From Myxococcus stipitatus DSM 14675 (GTDB lineage: Bacteria; Myxococcota; Myxococcia; Myxococcales; Myxococcaceae): a DNA stretch of 64,000 nt. The position numbers and the translations under genes were made by a program. Positions 9,770-19,419 of this stretch are shown here, piece by piece (the stretch's first letter is position 1; every line of letters starts with the position of its first letter). Under the pieces are notes generated by a model. It was not told where the DNA came from, ran no database searches, and worked only from the letters and a program-made list of their open reading frames with translations. The stretch covers positions 6,094,501-6,158,500 of the forward strand of contig NC_020126.1 in NCBI RefSeq assembly GCF_000331735.1, read 5' to 3'.

Positions 9770-10681
9770 ATGACGACCCCTGCCAAGTCCCTCCTCGCCG
9801 CTGCGTTCCTGCTGTCCTCCTCCCTCTTCTCCCTGGGCTGCGGCTCCGACCCGAAGCCATCCCCCATCCCCGAAAACCAGACCACCGCCCCCGGCGCCTA
9901 CGCCCAGGTGAACGGACTCAACCTCTACTACGAGACTCACGGCACGGGCCGCCCGCTCATCGTTCTCCACGGCGCGCTCTCGACCATCGACTCGATGCAG
10001 CCGTTCATCGCCGAGCTCGCCAAGACTCGCCAGGTCATCGCCGTCGAGCTCCAGGCCCACGGCCACACCGCCGACATCGACCGCCCCCTGCGCTTCGAAA
10101 CCATGGCGGATGACATCGCCGCCCTCATGAAACATCTCAACATCGAGTCCGCCGATGTCTGCGGCTACTCCCTCGGCGGAGGTGTCGCGCTCCAGGTCGC
10201 CTTCCGCCACCCGCGGGCCGTTCGCAAGCTCGTGCTCATGTCCGCCACCTTCAAGAGCGACGCGTGGTTCCCGGAGAACCGAGCCATCATGGCCACGATG
10301 ACGGGAGAGGCACTCGCGGGCTCACCCATGCACGAGGCCTACCTGCGCACCGCCCCGCGCCCCGAGGACTTCTCCATCCTCGTGTCCAAGATCAGCCACC
10401 TCCTCACCCAGGAGCCCTACGACTGGACCCAGGACGTGGCGGCCCTCAAGACGCCGACGCTCGTCATCTCCGGAGACTCGGACAGCCTCCCGCCGACGCA
10501 CTCCGTGGAGATGTTTGGATTGCTCGGCGGCGGCAAGGCGGACGGCATGATGGCGGGTGTTCCCACCTCTCGCCTCGCCATCCTCCCAGGAACGACTCAC
10601 TGGGACGCGGTGACTCGCGTCGACCTGCTCGTCCCGCTCATCCCGTCCTTCCTCGATGAGCAGCCGGCCTCGACGCCCTGA
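9770..10681 (+). CDS. Lipoprotein alpha/beta-hydrolase
   Basis: A 303-residue exported hydrolase. Residues 1-24 form a lipoprotein signal ending in the lipobox LFSLGC (Cys24). A Pro-rich linker follows, then an alpha/beta-hydrolase core: oxyanion region VLHGALST near 65-72, nucleophile elbow CGYSLGGG with Ser134, acid residue in VISGDSDSLPP and catalytic His in LPGTTHWD. Substrate is unknown; the closest general class is the epoxide hydrolase/haloperoxidase-like hydrolases. It would sit at the membrane facing the periplasm or surface. The ribosome site (GAGAG) is weak but the start fits the signal peptide. It converges on the type VI operon with a hairpin between. Confidence 0.88.
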   Translation: MTTPAKSLLAAAFLLSSSLFSLGCGSDPKPSPIPENQTTAPGAYAQVNGLNLYYETHGTGRPLIVLHGALSTIDSMQPFIAELAKTRQVIAVELQAHGHTADIDRPLRFETMADDIAALMKHLNIESADVCGYSLGGGVALQVAFRHPRAVRKLVLMSATFKSDAWFPENRAIMATMTGEALAGSPMHEAYLRTAPRPEDFSILVSKISHLLTQEPYDWTQDVAALKTPTLVISGDSDSLPPTHSVEMFGLLGGGKADGMMAGVPTSRLAILPGTTHWDAVTRVDLLVPLIPSFLDEQPASTP

Positions 10682-10689
10682 CACACACC

Positions 10690-10724
10690 GCTGGACGAGA
10701 TGGCGCAATCACATCTCGTCCAGC
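10690..10724. terminator. Bidirectional terminator hairpin
   Basis: A perfect 13-bp stem (GCTGGACGAGATG / CATCTCGTCCAGC) with a 9-base loop lies exactly between the hydrolase stop (10681) and the end of the type VI operon (10733). It lacks a T-run on either side but is placed to end both convergent transcripts. Confidence 0.65.
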
Positions 10725-10732
10725 CCAACCCA

Positions 10733-11707
10733 CTACCGCATCGCCTCCGTGGCGCCCTCCTCCAACAAGCGCCCCCACAACGACGTGTCATCCACCACCA
10801 GCCGCCCCGCGGACACTTGCACCTTCCGGTCCACCTGCGCCTTGCGGAACTGTCTCGCTGGAACCGTGGGCTGCTTCGGGTCCAGGTCATTCACAATCAT
10901 CTGCTCCTGCACCCGAATCCCATCCGTCGCGAAGCTCAGTGCCGCCGTGTAGTCATACTTCCGCAGCCAGCGGCTCGGCAGTGAACGCGACGCCGTGCGG
11001 TTGAGCTGAATCATCGACGGGCTCGCACAGCCCCCGTTGGCCAACAGCAGCGGCTCGTTGATGAAGCGATTGCCCCGCTGCGGCACCATCCGCACGGACC
11101 GCTGACACACCGAATCCTTCGGCCCCGAGCACCGCTCCCCCTCCGCCACCAACAAGTCGATTCCCCCCACCCGCTCCAACCGCAACGTCGCCCGCTGCGT
11201 CCGTGAACGCAGCACACCCAACGCCTTCACCGCCATCCCTCGCGGCGTGGACTCCACCAACGCCACCGGGCCCATCCCATCCCCATCCGAGAACCGGCGC
11301 GTCACCACCCACACGAGGCGCGCATCCGGACGGACCTCACTCATCACCATATCCGCCGCCGTCACCGTCGTCGCGGGCAACGCCGTCGATGAGGCCCCGA
11401 CCTCGGCGCACTCGCCCGGCTCCGGGTCCTGCCAGAGCACCGGCGTCCCCATGCAGTCCGTGTGCGGCGTCGCCAGCTGCCCCGTCCTCGCGTCATACCC
11501 ACTCAGCAACATCGGGATGAGCAGCTCCGCCCGCCACTGCTCGGGCGACAGCGCATGAACGCCCGTCGGTCGCTCCGCGAAACACAGCGCCTGCACGCTG
11601 GGCGCCGAGCGCACGGGCGTCGAGCTCTTGCAGCCCGCCCCCCCCAGGAACACCAACATCCCCAGTCCCAACCGCTCCAGCCACCTCGCACTCGTCATGT
11701 GCCTCAT
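10733..11707 (-). CDS. Lipoprotein of unknown function, last gene of the type VI operon
   Basis: A 324-residue protein with a clear lipoprotein signal: a short basic start (MRHMTSARWLER), a hydrophobic stretch and lipobox LGGAGC (Cys26). The mature part contains several Cys residues and beta-like segments but no family I recognise. The ATG at 11707 overlaps the FHA gene stop as ATGA, which fixes the start and indicates translational coupling. Its place at the end of the operon suggests an accessory envelope component; this is inference from context only. Confidence 0.8.
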   Translation of the reverse strand: MRHMTSARWLERLGLGMLVFLGGAGCKSSTPVRSAPSVQALCFAERPTGVHALSPEQWRAELLIPMLLSGYDARTGQLATPHTDCMGTPVLWQDPEPGECAEVGASSTALPATTVTAADMVMSEVRPDARLVWVVTRRFSDGDGMGPVALVESTPRGMAVKALGVLRSRTQRATLRLERVGGIDLLVAEGERCSGPKDSVCQRSVRMVPQRGNRFINEPLLLANGGCASPSMIQLNRTASRSLPSRWLRKYDYTAALSFATDGIRVQEQMIVNDLDPKQPTVPARQFRKAQVDRKVQVSAGRLVVDDTSLWGRLLEEGATEAMR

Positions 11708-13305
11708 GACTCCCGTTCCCTGCGCTTGGACACCACGGAAACCTCCCCATCGCTGCCCTTGTTCGCCGCGTCTCCCACGATGGCGTGGTAGGCCTTCGCG
11801 AACTCCTGTCCAAACAAGGCCTTCGTCAGCTCTCGCTCCTCCTCGCTGAGCCGACGAATCTCCTCCTCCAGCCACTTCAATCGCTTCGAAGCCCCGAACG
11901 GCCACATCTTCGACAGGGACGAGCCCTCCCCTTCCTCCCCGCCCTGGCTCAACCTCTGAAGCAGGGCCCTCACGCCCTCGCGCATGCCGTTGAGCAGTGC
12001 AATCTGGTGGATCATCACATCCCCGAATCCACTCTTCAGCTCCTGCACCCGCTCCGCACCGTCCGCGGCCTTCCAGTCCAGCAAGTAGCGCAACACCTCG
12101 CGCGTGTTCTTGCTCTTCGACAGCGGCGTCACGTCCCGCACCATCGCCACGGCCATCTCCTGGCCGAACTGGTCATGCCCCTGCCGAAGCTCCACGAAGG
12201 CCCGGCCAAACGTCTCCAACACCCCCGCCAGCCGCTCCAGGAACCGGTCGATATCCGACCCCGACTCCAGCCCCTTGCTCCCAGGCAGATAGGACCGGAC
12301 GAACTGCCCCAGCAGCTCGCGAGCCATCACATCCAGCCGAGGCGGCGCTCCCTGCACCCCCGCCATCGACACACCCGAGGACGTCCCCCCCGAGCTCTGC
12401 GGAACCGACACCCCGAGCGAGCGCGCGAACTCACCGAACTGCGGCTCGTGCACCACCCCGGACAAGCGCCGCTGAATCTGACCCACGAGCGACGGCCGCT
12501 CGTTCTCCGCCAGCCCCTCCCCCTGTTTCACCATCGCCGCGTGCAGCGCCTGCCACGCATTCCGGTACGCCGTGTACAGCGGCACCAGTTGCTGGATGGA
12601 GGCATGCACCCCACCCACCCCTGGCGGAACCACCCGCACACTCTCCGGCGTCCGGTGGCGCCGCTGGATGATGGACGGCACCGCGGGCCGAGCCACCGGC
12701 TCCTCCACGCGCGGGATGCTGGAGATCTGCGTCCGCTGCCCGTCGTCCTCCGCGCCCAGCTCCCCTTCCTCGAGCGCCGGCATGAGCTGCGTGCGCGAGG
12801 CGCCCATCTCCTCCTCGTCATCGTCCTGCAATGACGGAATGGACCCCAGCGCGGGCAACAGCGCCGTGGCCACCACCTGCGCCCGCCCCTGCACCGGCGT
12901 CGGCTTGAAGCTCGACGGCGTCCCCTCTCCGGGGTCCATGAGCGTCGTCAGCGCCCGGAACTGCGTCATCTGCGACTGGCCATCCCCCACCACCGCCTCT
13001 CGCGACAAGCGCATCTCAAGGGTGCCGATGGAGACAAGCGTCTCCTCGTTCACTTTCACTTGAACATTCTTGTCGATGCGGCGGCCGTCGATGCTCACCC
13101 CGTTCGTCGAGCCCAGGTCCACCACATACATGGCCTTCTGGTCGAACCGGACGAGCGCGTGGAAGAGCGAGACGAACGTCTTGGGGATGGAGACGTCGTT
13201 GAGCTGGTTACGGCCGATGCGGACGGGCGAGTGCCGGAAGACGTACTGCTTCTCAGTCGGCGCCTGCGCGTCCAGGCCCTTGATTCGGATGACGAGGGGC
13301 AACAC
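11704..13305 (-). CDS. tagH: Type VI FHA-domain protein (TagH/ImpI-like)
   Basis: A 533-residue cytoplasmic protein. An N-terminal FHA phosphothreonine-binding domain occupies about residues 20-95, with RIGRNQLNDVSIP, SLFHALVRFD and LGSTNGVSIDGRRI. A long acidic/Pro-rich linker follows (about 150-220). The C-terminal ~270 residues resemble the conserved helical region of type VI FHA proteins, including SYLPGSKGLESGSDIDRFL. In other systems this protein is controlled by the kinase PpkA and phosphatase PppA; neither gene is in the window. Start is GTG with TTGGAGTGAG just upstream. It overlaps the downstream lipoprotein gene by 4 bases. Confidence 0.88.
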   Translation of the reverse strand: MLPLVIRIKGLDAQAPTEKQYVFRHSPVRIGRNQLNDVSIPKTFVSLFHALVRFDQKAMYVVDLGSTNGVSIDGRRIDKNVQVKVNEETLVSIGTLEMRLSREAVVGDGQSQMTQFRALTTLMDPGEGTPSSFKPTPVQGRAQVVATALLPALGSIPSLQDDDEEEMGASRTQLMPALEEGELGAEDDGQRTQISSIPRVEEPVARPAVPSIIQRRHRTPESVRVVPPGVGGVHASIQQLVPLYTAYRNAWQALHAAMVKQGEGLAENERPSLVGQIQRRLSGVVHEPQFGEFARSLGVSVPQSSGGTSSGVSMAGVQGAPPRLDVMARELLGQFVRSYLPGSKGLESGSDIDRFLERLAGVLETFGRAFVELRQGHDQFGQEMAVAMVRDVTPLSKSKNTREVLRYLLDWKAADGAERVQELKSGFGDVMIHQIALLNGMREGVRALLQRLSQGGEEGEGSSLSKMWPFGASKRLKWLEEEIRRLSEEERELTKALFGQEFAKAYHAIVGDAANKGSDGEVSVVSKRRERES

Positions 13306-13412
13306 GGCTCACTCCAATCCCGAAACGTGGGGGCAGCCCACGGCGTACCTCACGAGAGTCCGGCGCGTCCGGCGGGCGAATCATCCCTCCGGACGCTTCC
13401 AGACACCACCGC

Positions 13413-16034
13413 CTAGGCGTCCGAGAATGACAGGTCCCAGTCCCCGCTCGCACCCAGACCCACGCGCAGGCGCCCGGGCACCCCTCCCGCCGCCAGGCGC
13501 TCCAGCAGCTCCATGGACAGACGCGGCATCAGCGAGGAGCGCAGCAGGTGGTCCACGTTGCGAGCCCCCGAGTCGTTGTCCAGGCACCGCCGCGCGAACT
13601 CCTCGGTGACCTCCGGAGCGAACTCCGTCTTGACCCGGTGCGACGTGTGCAGCCGGTCCGCCAGCGCGGCCAGCTTCATCTGTGCGATGTCCTTCAACAC
13701 ATCGCGTGCAATTGGAATGAACGGCACCACCGACATGCGCGCCAGCAGCGCCGGCTTGAAGTGCCGGCTGAGGATGGGGCGAATCGTCTCGGTCACCGTC
13801 TCCGTCTTGGGCGCCTCCGGGCCCGAGTACAGCTGCATCAGCGCATCCGTGGCCAGGTTGCTCGTGAGGATGACCACCGTGTTGCGGAAGTCGATGAGGC
13901 GCCCCTCACCGTCGGACAACATGCCCTTGTCGAACACCTGGTAGAAGAGGTTCATCACCTCCAGGTCCGCCTTCTCGCACTCGTCCAGCAGCACAACCGA
14001 GTACGGCCGCTGGCGCACGGCCTCCGTCAACACACCGCCCTCTCCGTACCCCACGTAGCCCGGCGGGGAGCCGATGAGGCGCGACACGGTGTGCTTCTCC
14101 TGGAACTCCGACATGTTGATGGTCGTGAGGAAGCGGTCCCCGCCATAGAGCGTGTCCGCCAGCGCCAGCGCCGTCTCCGTCTTGCCCACGCCGCTGGGGC
14201 CCACGAAGAGCAACACGCCAATGGGCGTGGATGGATTGCGGATGCCCGCATGCGACATGCGGATGGTCTCCGCCACCGCGCGCAGCGCCGCGTCCTGTCC
14301 CTTCACGCGCGAGCGCAGCGTCTGCTCCAGCGTGAGCACCGCGCCCACGGAGCTGCTGCGCAGCTTGCCCACCGGCACGCCCGTCCAGCCCGCGACCACT
14401 CGCGCCACCACGTCCGGGTCCACGTCCACGTGGATCAACGGAGACTCGCCCTGGAGCTTCTCCAGCTGGGCGCGCGCCTCGGCGACGTCGGCCTTCAGCT
14501 TCGAGGTGTCGTCGCCCTCCTTCGCGGCGTCGAGCTCCGCACGCGCGCGGCGCACGACATCCACCGCGGCCAGCTCCTGCTCCCACCGGGCGCGCACCGT
14601 CGCGACCGAGTCCCGCGTCGCCGCCAGCCGCTCCTCCAACGTCGGGCCGTCCTCCGGCGGCGGAACCGGGTGCCCCGCGGCGAGCTCCCGCTCACGCACC
14701 GCCAGCTCCCGCTCCAGCGCCGCCAGACGAGACTCCACCTCCACCAGCTCGTCCGGACGCGCGCTCTGTTCGATCTTCACCCGCGCCGCCGCCGTGTCGA
14801 GCAGGTCCACCGCCTTGTCCGGAAGCTGCCGCCCGGAGATGTAACGGTGTGACAGCGACACCGCGGCGACCACCGCCTCGTCGCGGATGGTGACGCCGTG
14901 CGACTTCGCATAGGCGGGGCACAACCCACGCAGCATCAGCACCGCGTCCTCTTCGGAAGGCTCGTCCACCTTGATGGGCTGGAAGCGACGCTCCAGCGCG
15001 GCGTCCTTCTCGAAGTACTTCTTGTACTCGGCCCACGTGGTGGCGGCGATGGTCCGCAGCTCGCCACGCGCCAGCTCCGGCTTGAGCAGGTTCGCCGCGT
15101 CACCGCCCCCCTGCGCGCCTCCCGCGCCGATGATGGTGTGCGCCTCGTCGATGAACAGGATGATGGGCTTCGGCGAGCCCTTCACCTCGGAGATGACCGC
15201 CTTGAGCCGGTTCTCGAACTCGCCGCGGACGCCCGCACCCGCCTGGAGCGCGCCCAGGTCCAACCCCAGCACCTCCAGGTTGCGCATGGACTCCGGCACA
15301 TCCCCTGCGACGATGGCGCGCGCCAACCCCTCCACGAGCGCCGTCTTCCCCACGCCCGGCTCGCCCACGATGATGGGGTTGTTCTTGCGGCGCCGCGCCA
15401 GCACATCGATGACCTGACGAATCTCCCGATCTCTCCCGAAGATGGGGTCGATCTTCCCCGTGCGCGCCTTCTCCGTGAACGACGTGGTGAACCGCGACAG
15501 CGCCTCCTCGCCTCGGCCTCCACCGCCGGAGGGCGCCGCCGCCGTCGCGCTGCTCACCTCGGCGGCTTCCTTCGAGCGGCCCACCACCTCCTCGAAGACC
15601 TTCTTGAGCGTCTCCACCGAGATGGCATCCAGCGCCGAATACGACTCGGCGGTGTAGCGCTCCGAGCGCGCAATCCACTGCCACATCAGCACGCCCGAGC
15701 GCAGCCGGCTCACGCCGTGCTCCAGCGAGGCCACCAGCCACGCGTCCTCGAACCACTGGAACAGGCTCTCCGAGAACACGGGCCGCCCCGAGTTGCCCGT
15801 GCGCAGCGACTTGAGCCCGTCCTCCACGGACGCGAGCACCTTCGAGCGGTCCACCTGGAAGTGCCGCAAGAGCAGCGAGGCCTCGCCCTCTTCATCCTCC
15901 AGCAACTGCCGCAGCAGGTGCTCGGGGACGATTTCGTAGCACCGAGCGCTGCTCGCCCGAGACACCGCGGTCTCCAACATCCGAGTGGCCGTGGGCGTCA
16001 GGCGCCGAACAAGGGTCTTGGGTTCAACGCGCAT
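13413..16034 (-). CDS. clpV: Type VI sheath-recycling ATPase ClpV (TssH)
   Basis: An 873-residue ClpB/ClpV-type double AAA+ ATPase that disassembles the contracted TssB/TssC sheath. A Clp-N domain lies at about residues 1-150 (CYEIVPEHLLRQLLEDEE). NBD1 has Walker A GEPGVGKT at 224-231 and Walker B ILFIDEAH. A coiled-coil middle domain follows (about 410-540). NBD2 has Walker A GPSGVGKT and Walker B VVLLDECEKAD. The context and the divergent N-terminus distinguish it from the ClpB disaggregase. ATG at 16034 with AGGAGTGAAG upstream. It lies 54 bases after tssG and 107 bases before the FHA gene. Confidence 0.95.
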   Translation of the reverse strand: MRVEPKTLVRRLTPTATRMLETAVSRASSARCYEIVPEHLLRQLLEDEEGEASLLLRHFQVDRSKVLASVEDGLKSLRTGNSGRPVFSESLFQWFEDAWLVASLEHGVSRLRSGVLMWQWIARSERYTAESYSALDAISVETLKKVFEEVVGRSKEAAEVSSATAAAPSGGGGRGEEALSRFTTSFTEKARTGKIDPIFGRDREIRQVIDVLARRRKNNPIIVGEPGVGKTALVEGLARAIVAGDVPESMRNLEVLGLDLGALQAGAGVRGEFENRLKAVISEVKGSPKPIILFIDEAHTIIGAGGAQGGGDAANLLKPELARGELRTIAATTWAEYKKYFEKDAALERRFQPIKVDEPSEEDAVLMLRGLCPAYAKSHGVTIRDEAVVAAVSLSHRYISGRQLPDKAVDLLDTAAARVKIEQSARPDELVEVESRLAALERELAVRERELAAGHPVPPPEDGPTLEERLAATRDSVATVRARWEQELAAVDVVRRARAELDAAKEGDDTSKLKADVAEARAQLEKLQGESPLIHVDVDPDVVARVVAGWTGVPVGKLRSSSVGAVLTLEQTLRSRVKGQDAALRAVAETIRMSHAGIRNPSTPIGVLLFVGPSGVGKTETALALADTLYGGDRFLTTINMSEFQEKHTVSRLIGSPPGYVGYGEGGVLTEAVRQRPYSVVLLDECEKADLEVMNLFYQVFDKGMLSDGEGRLIDFRNTVVILTSNLATDALMQLYSGPEAPKTETVTETIRPILSRHFKPALLARMSVVPFIPIARDVLKDIAQMKLAALADRLHTSHRVKTEFAPEVTEEFARRCLDNDSGARNVDHLLRSSLMPRLSMELLERLAAGGVPGRLRVGLGASGDWDLSFSDA

Positions 16035-16088
16035 GTCTTCACTCCTGGACTTCGGATGAACGAAGGTGGGGACACCGTCGAAGCGACG

Positions 16089-17180
16089 TCACGGCGGCGA
16101 GAGGGGCTCGGGCTCGGCCCGCTTCGGGGCGGATGCGAGCGGCACGGTGCGCGTGCGCAGGCGGGTGTCGCTCCTGCGCTGCCCCAGATAGCAGTCCTGC
16201 CCGAGCCGGAAGGACCCTTCGCGCGACAGACGGAACCTCGGCAGCTCCACCTCGCGCACGCCCAGCACCAGCGAACAGTCGAGCGGATCTCTCACGAAGA
16301 GGTCCACCACCTCGCGCACCACCGGCGACAAGTCTCCCTCCGGAAGCAGGCGCCGGTAGACATCCCCCTCCAACGGGGAGATGTGGATGCTGAACCCGCC
16401 CGAGCGATCAAACACCCGAGCCCCCAGGAGCATCGAGCGGCTCAGGTTCGAGTTCGAGCGGCCCAGCCGCATCCGATTGTCGGCCTCGATATCCACCCAG
16501 GCGCCAGAGAACTGCCGCAGCGACACCGTCGCCTCGCCCAACACCGGCGACAACACGTCCGTCAGCGCAAGCTCGAGGACCCCCGCCGTCCGCGCCCTCG
16601 CGGACAACAGCGGCATCAGGCGCAGCAGCTGCGCGGGTGACAGCGCGCCCGAATAGGGGCGCTCATACGTGTCCAGCCCCCCCAGCGCGAGCGCCCGCTG
16701 CGACCAGGCATCACTCCCCCCGCGCGTGGTCTCCGCCGCCAGCGAGTAGCGCACCAGCGCGCGGTACAGCAGCGAGAGCAGGCGGTGGTGGAAGAGGTCC
16801 AGGAAGTCACGCCGACGCGCGCTGTCCGGGTCCTCCTGCGCAATCTCCTCCAGGATGTAGTCCGGCAGCGGCGACACCGAGCCCGTGAGCCCCAGGAACG
16901 TGGAGACCACCTCGATGACTTCCGCCGACCCGCCGTTCGCGTCCGGCTGGGAGATGACGCGGACGCGGCTCACGTCGCTCGCGCTGAACGTGAGCGACGG
17001 GTCGTGCCGGAAGCGGATGCGCTCGTCCAGCGCGGGCCCCGTCCCACCCACGGGCACCGCCGATGACGTCAGCCGCTCGAGCAGCGCCACCAGCGGCCTG
17101 AACGACAGCTGCCCCGGCCGGGCGCTCAGCGACTCGACGGCCTTCAGCAAATCGTCTGTCGGCCGTTCCGGGGAGACCAC
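16089..17180 (-). CDS. tssG: Type VI baseplate subunit TssG
   Basis: A 363-residue protein of the TssG/ImpH/VasB family, a baseplate component that binds TssF. Family features are the N-terminal LSFRPLVALLERL pattern, the FLGLTGSVSPLPDYI motif, FLDLFHHRLLSLLYRA and the C-terminal VLGVREVELPRFRL. There is no suitable ATG. I chose GTG at 17180 because GGAG lies 5 bases upstream and the family's conserved region starts about 17 residues later. This gives a 37-base overlap with tssF in another frame. A TTG downstream (about 17150) is an alternative. Confidence 0.9.
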   Translation of the reverse strand: MVSPERPTDDLLKAVESLSARPGQLSFRPLVALLERLTSSAVPVGGTGPALDERIRFRHDPSLTFSASDVSRVRVISQPDANGGSAEVIEVVSTFLGLTGSVSPLPDYILEEIAQEDPDSARRRDFLDLFHHRLLSLLYRALVRYSLAAETTRGGSDAWSQRALALGGLDTYERPYSGALSPAQLLRLMPLLSARARTAGVLELALTDVLSPVLGEATVSLRQFSGAWVDIEADNRMRLGRSNSNLSRSMLLGARVFDRSGGFSIHISPLEGDVYRRLLPEGDLSPVVREVVDLFVRDPLDCSLVLGVREVELPRFRLSREGSFRLGQDCYLGQRRSDTRLRTRTVPLASAPKRAEPEPLSPP

Positions 17181-18886
17181 CGGTACTCCAGTCGAGAGGG
17201 TTGAAGGCGCAGCACGAACTCGCTGAAGGAGTTGAGGCTCACGTGCGAGGCGAACAGCTCGTCCAGGACACAGCCGAAGAGGAACGCGTCCCCCGGCCCC
17301 GTGAAGCCCGCCTCCTCCAGGTCCGCCGTCACCTGCACGCCGCGCACGGGCGCGCCTTGGAAGAAGCGCGTGATGGGCTGCGCCTGGACGGCTCGCAGCG
17401 ACTCCACCCGGAGCTGGTTGGCGCGCGCCGTGGATTGGTCCGCGGTCGCCTGGAAGTTGTAGAGCGCCAGCAACGACTGGAGAGCCCCTGGCTCCAGCAG
17501 CGAACGCTGGTTGAGGCTCAGATGCGACAAGAGCCGCCAATGCAGCTCGGAGCCCACGGGCGGGCGCGCGGGACGCGTCACCGCGACGATGTTGCGGAAG
17601 CGCGCGGTGGTGGGCGACGCGGCGGTCGGCACACTCAAGTCCCCCACCTGCAAGCGCGACGGCAGCGAGCGGTTGGTGCACGTGAGGTCGATGGAGAGCG
17701 TCTCGTCCGCCAGCGAAGGCGTGGCGTCGCGGGGGCTGCCCAGCGACAACGACACGTCCATCCCGTCGTCCAGCGGCGACGCCCCTCGGTGCAGCCGATA
17801 GAAGCGACCACTGTCCGTCGCCGCATGAGCGAAGTCGAAGAAGGGCCGGTACTGCTGCCGCTCCGTCCTGCCCGTCTGGAGCCCGGTGACCGAATCCACC
17901 GAGTACACCTCCATGTGTGCCGGCTCCAGGCCCGCGGCCCGCACCAGGTGCTCGTGCCCCAGCGCACTCGTGCGCACCGGGTCCGCCGAGGCGCTGAAGA
18001 GGTTCACCACCGGCGCGCAGTGCAGCCGGAAGACGTCCTTGGGGATGCGCCCGGGGAGCGCGGGGGGACGATCAAACTCGAAGAGGAGCTCCAGCTTCTG
18101 TCCCGTGAGCTCCGAGGCCGCCTGCAACCCCTTCACATCGACGAAGAGGAACTTCTGCGGCAGCGTGAAGTACTCCTGCAAGAGCCGGTAGCCCTCCGGA
18201 GCCAGCGAGGGCCAGGGCAACAGCCGGTTGTCGGGAGCGAAGCCCGAGGCGCGGATGCAGTCCGGCCCCAGCCTCACGCTCTCGCCCTCCACCGGGTTGC
18301 GCAGCACCACGCCCTTGCAGTGGCGCAAGAGCCACACCATCAGCATCGAGGCCACTGGCAGCTCGGCGCTGAGGAACAGCGAGAGTCCTTCCTCCTGGAA
18401 GATCTCCGCCCGCGCCTGCTCCACCACCTGGAGTTGCACGCGCAATACCGGCGACGCGGGCGACGACTGGTCCAGCGTCGTCTCGCCCAAGGTCAGCGGC
18501 AGCAGGTCCACCGCGCGCGTCGTGCGGAACGTGCACACCGTGCCGTCCACCGGCTTGGTGCCCACCTCCGCGCCCTCGGGGATGCGCGAGCGGCCCCGCA
18601 ACAGGCGCGCGTGCGGCGTGAACTCCACCACCGAGCAGGCCGGAATCACCCGGAGATAGTGCGGGAGGAGCAGCTCCGTCAGGCCGTGCACCACCTCCGG
18701 CACGGAGTCGTCGATGCGCTCGCGGACGCGGGCCGTGAGGAAGGCGAAGCCCTCCAGCAACCGCTCCACGTCGGGGTCACCACCGCGCTCCACCAGGAGC
18801 CCGGCGAGCGCGGGATTGACGGTGCCGAACGCGCGGCCCATCTCCCGGAGGTACGTCAACTCGCTCTGGTAGTACTTGCTGAACAC
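17144..18886 (-). CDS. tssF: Type VI baseplate subunit TssF
   Basis: A 580-residue TssF/ImpG/VasA protein, the major wedge protein of the type VI baseplate. The N-terminus carries the family hallmark YYQSELTYLREMGRAF, then RGGDPDVERLLEGFAFL and VHGLTELLLPHYLR. Later landmarks are FTLPQKFLFVDV and the C-terminal LNSFSEFVLRL. Start is GTG with GGGTGAG 5 bases upstream. The stop lies inside the start of tssG, so the two wedge proteins are likely translated together in stoichiometric amounts, in line with the known TssF2-TssG wedge. Confidence 0.95.
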   Translation of the reverse strand: MFSKYYQSELTYLREMGRAFGTVNPALAGLLVERGGDPDVERLLEGFAFLTARVRERIDDSVPEVVHGLTELLLPHYLRVIPACSVVEFTPHARLLRGRSRIPEGAEVGTKPVDGTVCTFRTTRAVDLLPLTLGETTLDQSSPASPVLRVQLQVVEQARAEIFQEEGLSLFLSAELPVASMLMVWLLRHCKGVVLRNPVEGESVRLGPDCIRASGFAPDNRLLPWPSLAPEGYRLLQEYFTLPQKFLFVDVKGLQAASELTGQKLELLFEFDRPPALPGRIPKDVFRLHCAPVVNLFSASADPVRTSALGHEHLVRAAGLEPAHMEVYSVDSVTGLQTGRTERQQYRPFFDFAHAATDSGRFYRLHRGASPLDDGMDVSLSLGSPRDATPSLADETLSIDLTCTNRSLPSRLQVGDLSVPTAASPTTARFRNIVAVTRPARPPVGSELHWRLLSHLSLNQRSLLEPGALQSLLALYNFQATADQSTARANQLRVESLRAVQAQPITRFFQGAPVRGVQVTADLEEAGFTGPGDAFLFGCVLDELFASHVSLNSFSEFVLRLQPSRLEYRWSPRNGRQTIC

Positions 18887-18915
18887 CGCAGCTCACCCCG
18901 CCATACCGGCAACAC

Positions 18916-19419
18916 TCACCAGACCTCGATCTTGCCTCCCGGCGACATCTGCGTCCGGAAGCGAAGCATTCCCCTCACCCCACGGCCCGCGGGCTGAGCG
19001 GTGATTTCAAAGCGCAGCACCAGCGGGTCCGCGTCCGGGAGGTGGCGCACGCTGATGTTGCAGATGCGCGGCTCGAACTCGAGCACCGTCGCGCGAATGG
19101 CGGACTGGAGCGTCTGGATGGCCGAGGGGAAGGTGTGGACGAAGTCCGTGAAGTCCACGATGCCAAACCCCGGCACCGTGGCGGACCCACCCTTGCGCGT
19201 GTTGAGCAGCACGCGCAGGTGCTCGACGATGGACTCGGTCATGTCCACGTCGCGCTCGCTCGAGCCCTTCCCCGCATCGATTCGAGACAGCAGACCACGT
19301 CCCGTCACCTGCAACCCCTCCTCGATGCCAGGGCTCGCGCTCCCCTCGGTGGGCGGGAGCACGAGCTGGCCCGCCGCATTACTGGTTCTGGTCCCAGCTG
19401 TCCTCGTGCGTGACACCAC
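18916..19419 (-). CDS. tssE: Type VI baseplate lysozyme-like subunit TssE
   Basis: A TssE/gp25-like (GPW/gp25 family) baseplate protein of up to 167 residues. The conserved core is GLLSRID, TESIVEHLRVLLNTRKG, the GFGIVDFTDF motif and EPRICNISVRHL. The start is uncertain. The ATG at 19419 overlaps the hcp end by 41 bases in another frame. A GTG at 19362, just after the hcp stop, would give a 148-residue protein and still include the whole domain. It works with TssF, TssG and TssK to nucleate sheath assembly. Confidence 0.88.
   Translation of the reverse strand: MVSRTRTAGTRTSNAAGQLVLPPTEGSASPGIEEGLQVTGRGLLSRIDAGKGSSERDVDMTESIVEHLRVLLNTRKGGSATVPGFGIVDFTDFVHTFPSAIQTLQSAIRATVLEFEPRICNISVRHLPDADPLVLRFEITAQPAGRGVRGMLRFRTQMSPGGKIEVW

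Noticed and set aside
13548..14852. 434-codon plus-strand frame opposite clpV
   Set aside because: Shadow of the ClpV coding region, with no ribosome site or motif.
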